Translations under genes and position numbers: made by a program
Shown: one piece after another, positions 55,515 to 63,859 of the stretch
Position numbering within the stretch: the stretch's first letter is position 1
Layout: the number at the start of each line of letters is the position of its first letter
NCBI GenBank assembly: GCA_028287105.1
Contig: JAQBQH010000289.1
Coordinates: 1-64,000 of the forward strand
Direction: 5' to 3'
Source: Myxococcales bacterium
GTDB lineage: Bacteria > Myxococcota_A > Polyangia > Palsa-1104
Length of the DNA: 64,000 nucleotides
The notes under the pieces: generated by a model
What the model saw: only the letters and a program-made list of their open reading frames with translations
Told to the model about the DNA's origin: nothing
Database searches by the model: none

Positions 55515-56437
55515 GATCGAGGCTGACAGCTGTCAGCTATCAGCTCTCAGCCCTCCTGCTCGCGTCGACGGCGTTGGCGCAGAGCGCCACGACCACCAGC
55601 GCGTCGACGGCGATTCCAGCGGAGCGCTTTTCGCCGGCGGTGGGGCCGGCCTCGCTCATCGGCGTCGAGGGCGCGGCCGTGACGCCGGCGGGCGCGGTGT
55701 CGTGGGCGGGGTCGGTCGATTGGGTGCATCAGCCGCTGACGTTGCGGCGGGCGTTCAGCGGCTCCGACGTGTCGCGGCCGGTGCGCGATGCGCTGGTCAC
55801 CGACGTGGCGCTCGAGTTCGGGCTGTGGAAGCGGATCGCGGCGGCGGTCGGCGTTCCGGTCGTGCTCTATCAGGCCGGCGATCGGCTGCGCGGCACCGGC
55901 CTCGACGAAACGGCGCTCGCCACCACCGTGGCGGGCGATTTTCGCGTGCGCGTCAAGGCGCAGCTCGTCGGTGACGTGAGTCGGCCGGGGCTGCACGCCG
56001 CCATCCTCTTGCAGGTGACCGCGCCGACCAACGGGCAGCACGACTTCGCCGCGCACGACAGCGCCACCGTCGAGCCGCGCGTCGTCGTCGACGGGCAGTG
56101 GGGCCGACTGACGGCCGGCGTATCGGTCGGCGCCCGCTTCGCCAACGAGCGCACGCTCTTTTTGACGCGTCTCGGGGACGAGCTGACCTGGGCGGCCGGC
56201 GTCGGCGCCAGCGTCATCGAGCGCAGCCGCCTCGGCGCCGGGCTGGTGGTCGAAGGTGCCGGCGCGGTCGGCGGCAGCGACGGGTCACGCCCGGTCGAGC
56301 TGCGCGGCGCGGTGCGACTGCGCCTCGGTCCCGTGGGGGTCGACGCCGGTGCCGGCGCCGGGCTCGATCGCGATGCAGGCGCCCCCGCGTGGCGGCTCTT
56401 CCTCGTCGCCCGCTCGACGATCGGCCTTACGAAATAG
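55511..56437 (+). CDS. Predicted outer-membrane beta-barrel protein
   Basis: 308 residues, GTG start overlapping the preceding stop. The signal peptide (about 1-24, ending TALAQ) is in part encoded by a heptanucleotide repeat (55522-55552). The mature part has many alternating hydrophobic strands, with Gly-rich turns (LGAGLVVEGAGAVGGSDG, VGVDAGAGAGLDRDAG) as in OmpA/porin-type barrels, and no helical membrane segments. Function unknown, probably envelope. Confidence 0.7.
   Translation: MRSRLTAVSYQLSALLLASTALAQSATTTSASTAIPAERFSPAVGPASLIGVEGAAVTPAGAVSWAGSVDWVHQPLTLRRAFSGSDVSRPVRDALVTDVALEFGLWKRIAAAVGVPVVLYQAGDRLRGTGLDETALATTVAGDFRVRVKAQLVGDVSRPGLHAAILLQVTAPTNGQHDFAAHDSATVEPRVVVDGQWGRLTAGVSVGARFANERTLFLTRLGDELTWAAGVGASVIERSRLGAGLVVEGAGAVGGSDGSRPVELRGAVRLRLGPVGVDAGAGAGLDRDAGAPAWRLFLVARSTIGLTK
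55522..55552 (+). repeat. Heptanucleotide repeat / 16-bp palindrome inside a signal peptide
   Basis: GCTGACAGCTGTCAGC (55522-55537) is a perfect 16-base palindrome; the following bases continue as 7-mers CAGCTAT, CAGCTCT. It belongs to the same repeat type as 33819-33853 and is translated in the signal peptide as roughly RLTAVSYQLSA. Confidence 0.75.
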
Positions 56438-56461
56438 CGATCTCGGTGTTACGTTTCTGAC

Positions 56462-57673
56462 ATGGACCTCGGCGGTCGTCGGGTCGTCGTCGGCGTGGCC
56501 GGCGGCATCGCCGCCTACAAAGCGGCGGAGCTGGTGCGCGCGCTCGTCAAGGCGGGCGCCGAGGTGCGCGTGGTCATGACCGAAGCCGCGCAGAAGTTCG
56601 TGACGCCGCTGACGATGCAGGCGCTGTCGCAGCATCCGGTCGCGACGGACACGTTCGACCTGACGCAGGAAGCGACCATCGGGCACATCCAGCTCGCCGA
56701 TCGCGCCGAGCTCCTGGTGATCGCGCCCGCGACGGCCGACGTGATCGCGCGGCTGGCGCATGGCCTCGCCAATGATCTCTTGACGACGGTGGCGCTGGCC
56801 TGTCGCGCGCCGCTGCTGCTGGCGCCGGCGATGAACGTCAACATGTGGCGCCATCCGGCGACGCGGGCGAACTTGAAGACGCTGGTGGAGCGCGGCGTGC
56901 ACACCGTCGGTCCCGACGCGGGCGAGCTGGCGTGCGGCTGGATCGGCGAGGGGCGCCTCATCGAGGCGGCGCAGATCGCCGAGGCGTGCGGAGCGCTGCT
57001 CGGGCCGCGCGATTGGGCGGGGCGCCGCGTGGTCGTGACGGCGGGGCCGACGTTCGAGCCGATCGATCCGGTGCGCTTCATCGGCAATCGCTCGACGGGC
57101 AAGATGGGCTTCGCGATCGCCGCGCGCGCGGCGCGGCGCGGCGCCGAGGTCACGCTCGTCGCGGGGCCCACGTCGCTGCCGACGCCGCCCGGCGTGCGGC
57201 GGGTCGACGTCGAGACGGCGCGGCAGATGCGTGAAGCGACGCTCGCCGCCGTCGAGGGCGCGGCCATGGTGGTGATGACCGCCGCGGTGGCCGACTATCG
57301 CCCGTCGGTGGAGGCGCCGGAGAAATTGAAGAAGGCGGACCTCGGCGACACGCCGGCGGTGGCGCTGATGAAGAACCCGGACATCCTGGCCGAGCTGAAG
57401 GGCAGGGCGCCGGTGGTGATCGGGTTCGCGGCCGAGACCGAGGATGTCGAGCGCCACGCGGCCGAGAAGCTGCGGCAAAAAGGGTGCGACCTCATCGTCG
57501 CCAACGACGTCTCGGAGGCGGGCAGCGGCTTCGGCACCGATACCAATCGCGTCATGCTGCTCGGGCGCGATGGCAGCGTCGAGCGGCTGCCGCTCTTGAA
57601 CAAGGACGAGGTGGCGGAGCGCATTCTCGATCGCGCGCGCGCGCTGCTCGGTCCGGCGGAGGCCGTGGCGTGA
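56462..57673 (+). CDS. coaBC: Bifunctional phosphopantothenoylcysteine decarboxylase / synthetase
   Basis: 403 residues. The N-terminal CoaC flavoprotein (about 1-185) has [17 protein letters not shown], the PAMNVNMW motif and the flap Cys of LACGWIGEG. The C-terminal CoaB synthetase (190-403) has [25 protein letters not shown] and [17 protein letters not shown]. It makes 4'-phosphopantetheine in coenzyme A synthesis, in the cytoplasm. Its stop overlaps the uracil-DNA glycosylase start. Confidence 0.97.
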   Translation: MDLGGRRVVVGVAGGIAAYKAAELVRALVKAGAEVRVVMTEAAQKFVTPLTMQALSQHPVATDTFDLTQEATIGHIQLADRAELLVIAPATADVIARLAHGLANDLLTTVALACRAPLLLAPAMNVNMWRHPATRANLKTLVERGVHTVGPDAGELACGWIGEGRLIEAAQIAEACGALLGPRDWAGRRVVVTAGPTFEPIDPVRFIGNRSTGKMGFAIAARAARRGAEVTLVAGPTSLPTPPGVRRVDVETARQMREATLAAVEGAAMVVMTAAVADYRPSVEAPEKLKKADLGDTPAVALMKNPDILAELKGRAPVVIGFAAETEDVERHAAEKLRQKGCDLIVANDVSEAGSGFGTDTNRVMLLGRDGSVERLPLLNKDEVAERILDRARALLGPAEAVA

Positions 57674-58455
57674 GCGCACGCGAGGAGCTACTGGCGCTGA
57701 CGCGGCAGCTGAAGGAGCACGTCGCGTGGCTGGAGCGCGGCGGCGTCGTCGGGCTGCCGAAGGGGCAGCAGACCGCGGGGACGCAACCCAACCGGGCGGC
57801 GCAACCGAACCGGCTGGCGCAACCGAACCGGCTGGCGCAACCCACTGCCGCGGTGCCCGAGAGCGCGGGCGGCCTGACCGGCGCTGCGGGCCTCGAGCAG
57901 ATTCGCGAAGCGCTGGGCGACTGTCAGCGCTGCAAGCTCAGGGACAAGCGCACCAACATCGTCTACGGCGTCGGCAACCCCGACGCCCCGCTGGTGTTCG
58001 TCGGCGAAGCGCCCGGTGCCGACGAAGATCGCACCGGCGAGCCGTTCGTCGGCGCCGCCGGCCAGCTGTTGACCAAGATGATCGAGGCGATGGGCCTCGG
58101 TCGCGAAGACGTCTACATCTGCAACATCCTGAAGTGCCGCCCGCCGGGGAATCGCAACCCCGAGCCCGACGAGATCGCCGAGTGCGAGCCGTTCTTGAAG
58201 CGGCAGCTGGCGGCGATCCGCCCGCGCATGATCGTCGCGCTCGGCAAGTTCGCGGCGCAGTGCCTGCTGCGCTCCGACGCACCCATCTCGCGGCTGCGCG
58301 GCAGCTGGTACGAGTACGAAGGCGTACCGCTGATGCCCACCTATCACCCGGCGTTCCTTTTGCGCACACCGTCGGCGAAGCGCGAAGTCTGGGCGGATCT
58401 GCAGCAGGTCATGGCAGAGCTCGACCGCCTCGGCATCGCCCGCCCGAAGAAGTAA
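57670..58455 (+). CDS. Family 4 uracil-DNA glycosylase (Fe-S type)
   Basis: 261 residues, GTG start (GTGA). A variable N-terminal region with an Ala-Gln-Pro-Asn-Arg-Leu repeat is followed by the family 4 UDG domain: [36 protein letters not shown] and TYHPAFLLR. Four cysteines for a [4Fe-4S] cluster are visible (DCQRC twice, NILKC, and AECEPF). It removes uracil from DNA. Length is normal once the repeat linker is allowed for. Confidence 0.95.
   Translation: MSAREELLALTRQLKEHVAWLERGGVVGLPKGQQTAGTQPNRAAQPNRLAQPNRLAQPTAAVPESAGGLTGAAGLEQIREALGDCQRCKLRDKRTNIVYGVGNPDAPLVFVGEAPGADEDRTGEPFVGAAGQLLTKMIEAMGLGREDVYICNILKCRPPGNRNPEPDEIAECEPFLKRQLAAIRPRMIVALGKFAAQCLLRSDAPISRLRGSWYEYEGVPLMPTYHPAFLLRTPSAKREVWADLQQVMAELDRLGIARPKK
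57781..57845 (+). repeat. 18-bp tandem repeat in the UDG linker
   Basis: Two perfect units GCGCAACCGAACCGGCTG (57799-57816, 57817-57834), a degenerate one before and a partial one after. Each unit adds AQPNRL to the linker in frame. Confidence 0.8.
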
Positions 58456-58459
58456 TCCG

Positions 58460-58975
58460 CTACGCGAACTTCACCTTCTCGAGCAGCTTTAGCGTGAAGC
58501 GCTCGTCCCAGGCGCCGTCGGCCAACATGCGGCAGCAGACGCCGCAGGCGATGGCGTGCCGCTCCTGCGGCCGCTTGCGAAACACCATGCGCCCGCACGA
58601 CGGGCACTCGTAGACGTAGCGATGGCGCGGCGCGCGATTCTTGGGATACGGATTGGCGTGGAAGACGCGGATGCCGAGCTGCTCGGCGGCCTTCTTGAAG
58701 AGCACGTTGTGCCCCGACGGTTTTCCGAGCGTGTGCAGATAGAGATGGAGCATCTCGTGCTCCAGCGTCGCGACCGCGTCGGCGTACCCGTACTGGCGAT
58801 AGTGAAACTCCGAGATCTCGATGAGCTTCCAGCTATAGGTGATGCGTCCGGTGAGGCGGCGCAACAGCGGGTTGAACTGGATGGTGTAGTCGCGCGGAAG
58901 CAGCGAATCGAACTTCTCCTGGTTCATTTGGCGATAGTGTTCGTACAAGCGCGCCAGGTCGTTCGCTTCGTCCAT
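58460..58975 (-). CDS. SprT-like zinc metalloprotein
   Basis: 171 residues from ATG 58975; this start places a Met just before a leading helix. The motif HEMLH (H73, E74, H77) is a zinc-protease HExxH site typical of SprT-like proteins, followed by a C-terminal zinc ribbon (C124/C127 and C144/C147) as in SprT. Family members include the protease repairing DNA-protein crosslinks, so a role in DNA repair is possible. It is convergent with the uracil-DNA glycosylase gene, with four bases between. Confidence 0.88.
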   Translation of the reverse strand: MDEANDLARLYEHYRQMNQEKFDSLLPRDYTIQFNPLLRRLTGRITYSWKLIEISEFHYRQYGYADAVATLEHEMLHLYLHTLGKPSGHNVLFKKAAEQLGIRVFHANPYPKNRAPRHRYVYECPSCGRMVFRKRPQERHAIACGVCCRMLADGAWDERFTLKLLEKVKFA

Positions 58976-59132
58976 GGCCGGAAAGGGTGACCGAGCTCCG
59001 CGCGCGCGCAATGTACGCAGTTTCGCAATCGATCGCTCGGGCGGCGATTCGGTTGCGATGCGGTCGGCTGCCCGGCGAGCAGGCGGACGCTCGCGGGTTG
59101 AGTTCCCCGACGGGTGCGGCTAGATTGCAGGC

Positions 59133-60686
59133 GTGCATCCGCTCCCGATCGAAACCGCCGTGGTCGACGAATGTCGCGCGCTGGCCGCCGACATCTCCGG
59201 CGGCGTGCAACGCTTCATCGACGCCCACACCACCGTCTCCATCGAGCGCACCGTCTTGCGCGCCTACGGTGTCGACGGCGCAGACGCCGACGGCGTGCCG
59301 CTGGTCAACACCTGCGTCGACCGCTACCTCGCCGCCGGCGGCCTCGGCCACGGCATCGCCTGGTGGCTCGGCCGTGCGCTCGCCCGCGGCGCAGCCAATC
59401 CGCAAGAGGCGGCCGAGGTGCTCGCCTACGGCAGCGAGGTCGACGACGGAAGCGTCGGCGCCACGCGCGAGGAGCTCCTGGCGGCGCTGGCGCCCTACAC
59501 CGACGCGGCGCTGGAGCGGCTCGATCGGGCGCGCGACAAACGTCTCGCCGATCGCACGCGCCTCGGCACCGGGCCGACGCCGTGGAAGTACGTCATCGTC
59601 GCCACCGGCAACATCTACGACGACGCCGATCAGGCGCGCGCCGCCGCGCAGGCGGGCGCCGACATCATCGCCGTCATCCGCTCGACGGCGCAGTCGCTCA
59701 TCGACTACGTGCCGTACGGCGCCACCACCGAAGGCTTCGGCGGCACCTGGGCGACGCAAGAGAACTTCAAGATCGTGCGCCAGGCGCTCGACGACGAGCA
59801 GGAGAGGCTCGGCCGCTACCTCATGCAGGTCAACTACTCGTCGGGCCTGTGCATGCCGGAGATCGCGTATCTCGGCGCCGTCGAGCGGCTCGACATGCTG
59901 CTCAACGACGCCATGTACGGCATCCTCTTTCGCGACATCAACCCGCGCCGCACCTTGTGCGATCAGTACTTCTCGCGGCGGGTGATCGCGCGCGCCGGCA
60001 TCATCATCAACCCCGGCGAGGACAACTACCTGACCACAGCGGACGCCGTCGACAGCGCCCACACCGTCATCGCGTCGCAGTTCATCAACGAGGCCTTCGC
60101 CAAACGCGCCGGGCTGCCCGACGAGCAGATGGGCCTCGGCCACGCGTTCGAGATCGACAAGTCGATCGAGGATTCGTTGCTCATGGAGATCGCGCAGGCG
60201 CAGCTGGTGCGGCAGATCTTTCCGCGCCATCCGATCAAGTGGATGCCGGCCACCAAGCACAAGTCGGGCGACATCTTCTGGTCGCATCGCGTCGACGGTC
60301 TCTACGATCTCGTCGGGGTCGCGACCGAGCAGTCGATCGAGCTGCTCGGCATGATGACCGAGTCGATCCACACGCCGCTCCTGCAAGATCGCTTCGCCGC
60401 CATCAAGGGCGCCGACTACGTCTTCAACGCCGCACGCCATCTGAGCGACGAGATCATCTGGAACCCAGAGGGCCGCGTCGTCGCCCGCGCGCGCCAGGTG
60501 CTCGACGAGGCGCGCGTGCTTCTGCGCGAGGTGCAGAAGGAGGGGATGTTCTCCGCCATCGCGCGCGGCGCCTTCGCCGACGTCAAACGCCCGGAGAACG
60601 GTGGGCGCGGCCTCGGCGGCGTCGTCGAAAAGTCGACCGCGTACGTCAACCCGATCCTGCAGGCGCTGGAGGCGGACCATGTCTGA
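59133..60686 (+). CDS. kamD: Lysine 5,6-aminomutase alpha subunit
   Basis: 517 residues, GTG start (GTG CAT CCG). It matches the large subunit of D-lysine 5,6-aminomutase throughout: TPWKYVIVATGNIYDDADQA, IAVIRSTAQSLIDYVPYGATTEGFGGTWA, NYSSGLCMPEIA, INPGEDNYLTTADAVD, PIKWMPATKHKSGDIF. With KamE, adenosylcobalamin and PLP it moves the terminal amino group of lysine (or beta-lysine) in lysine fermentation. Other genes of that pathway (kce, kdd, kal, kat) are not adjacent. The stop overlaps the kamE start by eight bases. Confidence 0.94.
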   Translation: MHPLPIETAVVDECRALAADISGGVQRFIDAHTTVSIERTVLRAYGVDGADADGVPLVNTCVDRYLAAGGLGHGIAWWLGRALARGAANPQEAAEVLAYGSEVDDGSVGATREELLAALAPYTDAALERLDRARDKRLADRTRLGTGPTPWKYVIVATGNIYDDADQARAAAQAGADIIAVIRSTAQSLIDYVPYGATTEGFGGTWATQENFKIVRQALDDEQERLGRYLMQVNYSSGLCMPEIAYLGAVERLDMLLNDAMYGILFRDINPRRTLCDQYFSRRVIARAGIIINPGEDNYLTTADAVDSAHTVIASQFINEAFAKRAGLPDEQMGLGHAFEIDKSIEDSLLMEIAQAQLVRQIFPRHPIKWMPATKHKSGDIFWSHRVDGLYDLVGVATEQSIELLGMMTESIHTPLLQDRFAAIKGADYVFNAARHLSDEIIWNPEGRVVARARQVLDEARVLLREVQKEGMFSAIARGAFADVKRPENGGRGLGGVVEKSTAYVNPILQALEADHV

Positions 60687-61449
60687 CGTACCTCCACACA
60701 AGCGTCCGCCCGAGCTCATCCGCGCGTACGGAGATCGCAAGGACGACGGGCGCATTCAGCTCAGCTTCACGCTGCCGGTGGCGACGTCGGGACGGGCCAA
60801 GGAGGCGGCGCGCCGCTTCGCCGAGACGCTCGGGCTCAAGAACATCCTCGTCGCCACGATGGAGAAGGCGGGCACCAACTTCAGCTTCTTCGTCGTCTAC
60901 GCCAACGCCGACGTGCAGCTCGACTACTCCGCGATCGTGGTCCCCGAAGTGACGGTGCCGGAGTGGGGCTTCAAGGAGATCAACCATCTCGTCCACGAGC
61001 AGATCGGACGTAAGGTCGTCGTCGTCGGCGCCTGCACCGGCTCGGACGCGCACACCGTCGGCATCGACGCCATCTTGAACATGAAGGGCTACGCCGGCGA
61101 CAAGGGGCTCGAGGCCTATCCGTGGTTCGACGCCTACAACCTCGGCGCGCAGGTCGACAACGTCGCGCTCCTGGCGCGCGCCAGGGAGCTGAACGCGGAC
61201 GCGGTGCTCGTCTCGCAGATCATGACGCAGCGCGATCTGCACATCGAGAACTCGCAGCAGCTCATCGAGCTGGCGCGCAAGAGCGGGCAGCGCGATCTGC
61301 TGTTCCTGCTCGGCGGGCCGCGCATCGATCACAAGCTCGCGCGCGAGCTGGGCTACGACGCGGGCTTCGGCCCCGGCACCAAGCCGTCGCAGGTGGCGAG
61401 CTACATCGTCGACGTCCTCATCAAGCGCCGGCCACAGGCGGAGCGATGA
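60679..61449 (+). CDS. kamE: Lysine 5,6-aminomutase beta subunit, B12-binding
   Basis: 256 residues. The B12-binding motif is DAHTVGIDAI (DxHxxG near residue 123-128). Lys142 (in GDKGL) is at the position of the internal PLP-binding lysine of KamE, as described for the clostridial enzyme (about 144). The C-terminal LIELARKSGQRDLLFLLGGPRIDH fits the Rossmann-like cobalamin domain. It pairs with KamD. The last codons overlap the start of a 31-residue membrane protein (ATGA). Confidence 0.94.
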   Translation: MSDVPPHKRPPELIRAYGDRKDDGRIQLSFTLPVATSGRAKEAARRFAETLGLKNILVATMEKAGTNFSFFVVYANADVQLDYSAIVVPEVTVPEWGFKEINHLVHEQIGRKVVVVGACTGSDAHTVGIDAILNMKGYAGDKGLEAYPWFDAYNLGAQVDNVALLARARELNADAVLVSQIMTQRDLHIENSQQLIELARKSGQRDLLFLLGGPRIDHKLARELGYDAGFGPGTKPSQVASYIVDVLIKRRPQAER

Positions 61450-61541
61450 GCCCGACCATCTTCGGCATCATGGTTCTCTTGAGCTTCGTCCTTCCGGTGC
61501 CGCTGCTGGCGTGGCTCGACCGGGCTAAAAAGAGCCGCTGA
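61446..61541 (+). CDS. 31-residue single-helix membrane protein
   Basis: MSPTIFGIMVLLSFVLPVPLLAW followed by LDRAKKSR. It overlaps kamE at the start (ATGA) and the next gene at the end (TGATG), and nothing else is encoded in these 96 bases. The coupled arrangement and near-perfect helix make it likely real. Function unknown. Confidence 0.6.
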   Translation: MSPTIFGIMVLLSFVLPVPLLAWLDRAKKSR

Positions 61542-62095
61542 TGTACGCCGGCCACTTCGCCGCCGGCCTCGCGATGAAGGCCCGAGAGCCGCGCGCCCCG
61601 ACGTGGGGGCTACTCCTCGGCGTCGGCGTGCTCGATCTCCTGTTCGGCCTCTTCGTTTCGCTCGGGGTCGAGCGCACGACCATGACGCCGGGCGTGGCGC
61701 CGGGCTTCCGCCTCGACTTCATCGACTGGTCCCACTCGTTGGCCATGTCGCTCGTCTGGAGCCTGCTGTTCGCCGCTCTCCTTTTCCGTCGCGGCCTCGT
61801 CGCTGCGGCATGGTGCGGCGTCGCCGTGTTCTCGCACTTCGTTCTCGACTTCCTCATGCACCCCGGCGATCTGGCGCTGTGGCCGCATGCCGAGGCCCAC
61901 GTCGGGCTGGGGCTATGGACGCGCTGGCCACGCGGCTGGTGGTTCTTCGAGCTGGCCTTCATCGCCGTGTGCGCCGCGTATTACCTCGCGCGGGCGCGCC
62001 GGCTGCGCAGCTTCGGCGGGCGCGGCGGCTGGGTCGTGGCTGTCGTGCTCGTCCTCCATGTCGTCAACTCGCCGTGGCTGGCGCCGGCGCGGTAG
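61541..62095 (+). CDS. Membrane protein of the YdjM/metal-dependent hydrolase type
   Basis: 184 residues. About five hydrophobic helices. H4/H5-region His in YAGHFAAGLA, Asp in LLGVGVLDLLFG, Asp-His in FIDWSHSLAMS, and SHFVLDFLMHP fit the membrane-bound metal-dependent hydrolase family (PF04307-like), but family length and motif spacing should be confirmed. It starts inside the stop of the 31-residue gene and is followed by the ferredoxin-MBL gene 18 bases later. Confidence 0.65.
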   Translation: MYAGHFAAGLAMKAREPRAPTWGLLLGVGVLDLLFGLFVSLGVERTTMTPGVAPGFRLDFIDWSHSLAMSLVWSLLFAALLFRRGLVAAAWCGVAVFSHFVLDFLMHPGDLALWPHAEAHVGLGLWTRWPRGWWFFELAFIAVCAAYYLARARRLRSFGGRGGWVVAVVLVLHVVNSPWLAPAR

Positions 62096-62113
62096 ACGAC
62101 GTACATAGAGGGT

Positions 62114-62986
62114 ATGGCGCGGCTCCACGCGGCGCTGCCGGTCAACGCGCCGGGCGCCTTCTTCGTCGACGACAGCTGTATCGACTGCGACGCCTGCCGT
62201 CAGCTCGCGCCGGCGACGTTCGCGCGTTCGAGCCGCCATGCGCAGTCGTACGTGGCGGCGCAGCCGGAAGGTGAGACCGCCACCGAGCGCGCGCTCATGG
62301 CGCTCGTCGCCTGTCCGACGGCGAGCATCGGAACTGCGCCGAAGCGCGATGCGCGTATGGCGTCGACGGCGTTTCCGGTGCGGATCGAGGATGACGTCTG
62401 GTACTGCGGCTGGCACGCGGCGGCGTCGTACGGGGCGTTCTCGTATCTCATCGTGCGGCCGGGCGGCAACGTGCTCGTCGACTCGCCGCGTGCTGCCAAG
62501 CCGCTCATGCGGAGACTCGAGGAGCTCGGCGGCGTGCGCTGGATGTTCCTCACGCACAAGGACGACGTCGCCGACCACGAAGTCTTCGCGCGTCGCTTCG
62601 GCTGCACGCGCATCATGCACGCCGCCGATGCGGGGCGGCTTGGGGTCGAGCGGCGCATCGACGGGAGCGCGCCGGTGAGGCTGGATGCGGACTTGATGGT
62701 GATCCCGGTGCCGGGGCATACGCGCGGCAGCATGGCGCTCTTGTATCGGGACAAGTTCCTGTTCACCGGGGATCACCTGTGGTGGGACGAGGACTACGGG
62801 CGGTTGGACGCGGGGCGGGAGGTCTGTTGGTACTCGTTCGAGGAGCAGGTGCGATCGGTGGAGAGGTTGCGCGCGTACGAGTTCGAGTGGGTGCTGCCGG
62901 GGCATGGCCGGTCGTGGCGGGCGGCGTCGGCGGGGGGGATGCGGGGGGAGATCGAGCGGGCGTTGACCGGGCTGGCGGAGGGCTGA
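62114..62986 (+). CDS. Ferredoxin domain fused to a metallo-beta-lactamase-like domain
   Basis: 290 residues. The N terminus has C22-x2-C25-x2-C28 and C67 before a Pro, as in a single-cluster [4Fe-4S] ferredoxin. The second domain (about 85-280) is an MBL-fold hydrolase, where the usual HxHxDH is THKDDVADH, then VPGHTRGSM, FTGDHLWW and LPGHGRSW. This variant motif is known in such fusions from plants and cyanobacteria (general knowledge). Redox-linked hydrolysis is plausible; substrate unknown. Codon usage becomes markedly G-rich after about 62,640. Confidence 0.85.
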   Translation: MARLHAALPVNAPGAFFVDDSCIDCDACRQLAPATFARSSRHAQSYVAAQPEGETATERALMALVACPTASIGTAPKRDARMASTAFPVRIEDDVWYCGWHAAASYGAFSYLIVRPGGNVLVDSPRAAKPLMRRLEELGGVRWMFLTHKDDVADHEVFARRFGCTRIMHAADAGRLGVERRIDGSAPVRLDADLMVIPVPGHTRGSMALLYRDKFLFTGDHLWWDEDYGRLDAGREVCWYSFEEQVRSVERLRAYEFEWVLPGHGRSWRAASAGGMRGEIERALTGLAEG

Positions 62987-63360
62987 GGACCCGGGGGCGG
63001 GGGCCTTGCGGCGGACAATCTGTGCTCGAGGGCGTTCGACGAGGCAGAGGGCGATGACGCGGGCGGGCCTTGCGGACCGCCTGTGCTTGATCGAGACTGG
63101 AGCCCGTCATCTGCTGCCACCCGACGCGCAAACACCGCCGTCGACGACTCGACCGCCGCCTGTGCCGACGTCGCTACCGCGTCGAGTGCCTGTTCCACGA
63201 CCTGAAGCGCTTCCGCGCCGTCGCCAGCACCTGGCTGTGGCTCAGCTAATGTGCTCGCCGCGACGAGGCGCCTGAGCTCGGCAAACAGGCCCCACTGCGT
63301 GCCGCCGACGGTGGCACAACCACATGCCGCCGGCAGACCGCGAACAGATTAGGGACGGCC
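62987..63360. other. 374-base region with no intact gene
   Basis: Between the ferredoxin-MBL stop and the next leftward gene I see a degraded transposase end (63091-63249) and no other supportable gene. No tRNA or clear promoter is visible. A hairpin TAGGG-ACGG-CCCTA at 63350-63363 overlaps the stop of the leftward gene and may help end transcription. Confidence 0.6.
63091..63249 (+). pseudogene. Relic of an IS5-family-like transposase C terminus
   Basis: In frame before a TAA at 63247 lies EPVICCHPTRKHRRRR and RYRVECLFHDLKRFRAVAST, which matches the end of IS5-group DDE transposases (typically ERFF..LKRFRR(V/I)AT), with the catalytic Glu in VEC. Upstream the frame breaks at a TGA (63088) and pieces seem to continue in other frames, so the gene is broken. 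No terminal inverted repeats or target duplications were seen. Confidence 0.5.
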
Positions 63361-63762
63361 CTAGTCGTCCCAGCCGAGGACCTTGATGCCGGCCACGGCG
63401 ATGACCGCGCGTTCGATGGTGCGGGCGGCCGTGGGGCTGGCGCCTTCGAGGACGAGGAGCCAGATGCGGCCGACGCCGTTGGAGCCGTGGGCGCCGAGGC
63501 GGAGGAGGAGGGGCTTGCCGGCGAGGGTGGCGGCGGCGGTGTAGCCCCAATCCTCGGGTTCGATGTCGGAGACTTCGATGCCCTGGACGCGGAGCGCGGC
63601 GACGATCGCGGAGAGGAGGGGGCGGCCGGCGGCGGCGTCGGCGGCATCGTCGGGCGGACCGCCGGCGAGCTTCAGCGCGGGAGTCGGCGGCGCGGTGGTG
63701 CGGGTCGCCAGGAGCATGACTACGAGGAGCAGCACGAACGCTCCGACGAAGAGCCACGACAT
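63361..63762 (-). CDS. Small membrane-anchored protein of unknown function
   Basis: 133 residues. One N-terminal transmembrane helix (about 4-20), then an Ala/Pro-rich linker and a compact alpha/beta domain (LLSAIVAALRVQGIEVSDIEPEDWGYTA...). The domain resembles no family I recognise; the region is more G-rich on the plus strand than most of the window. Divergent from the following gene with about 97 bases between. Confidence 0.6.
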   Translation of the reverse strand: MSWLFVGAFVLLLVVMLLATRTTAPPTPALKLAGGPPDDAADAAAGRPLLSAIVAALRVQGIEVSDIEPEDWGYTAAATLAGKPLLLRLGAHGSNGVGRIWLLVLEGASPTAARTIERAVIAVAGIKVLGWDD

Positions 63763-63859
63763 ATAAGCAACCTACCATGTGCCGGCGCATGTCAAAATCC
63801 GACGGGAGCCGGTGACTCGAAGTTTGACAGCGGAGCGCGGGGCGAAAAGACTTGGGCGG

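Noticed and set aside
63350-63363. TAGGG-ACGG-CCCTA hairpin
   Set aside because: Five-base stem with a four-base loop, overlapping a stop codon; too weak to call a terminator or REP element as a separate feature.
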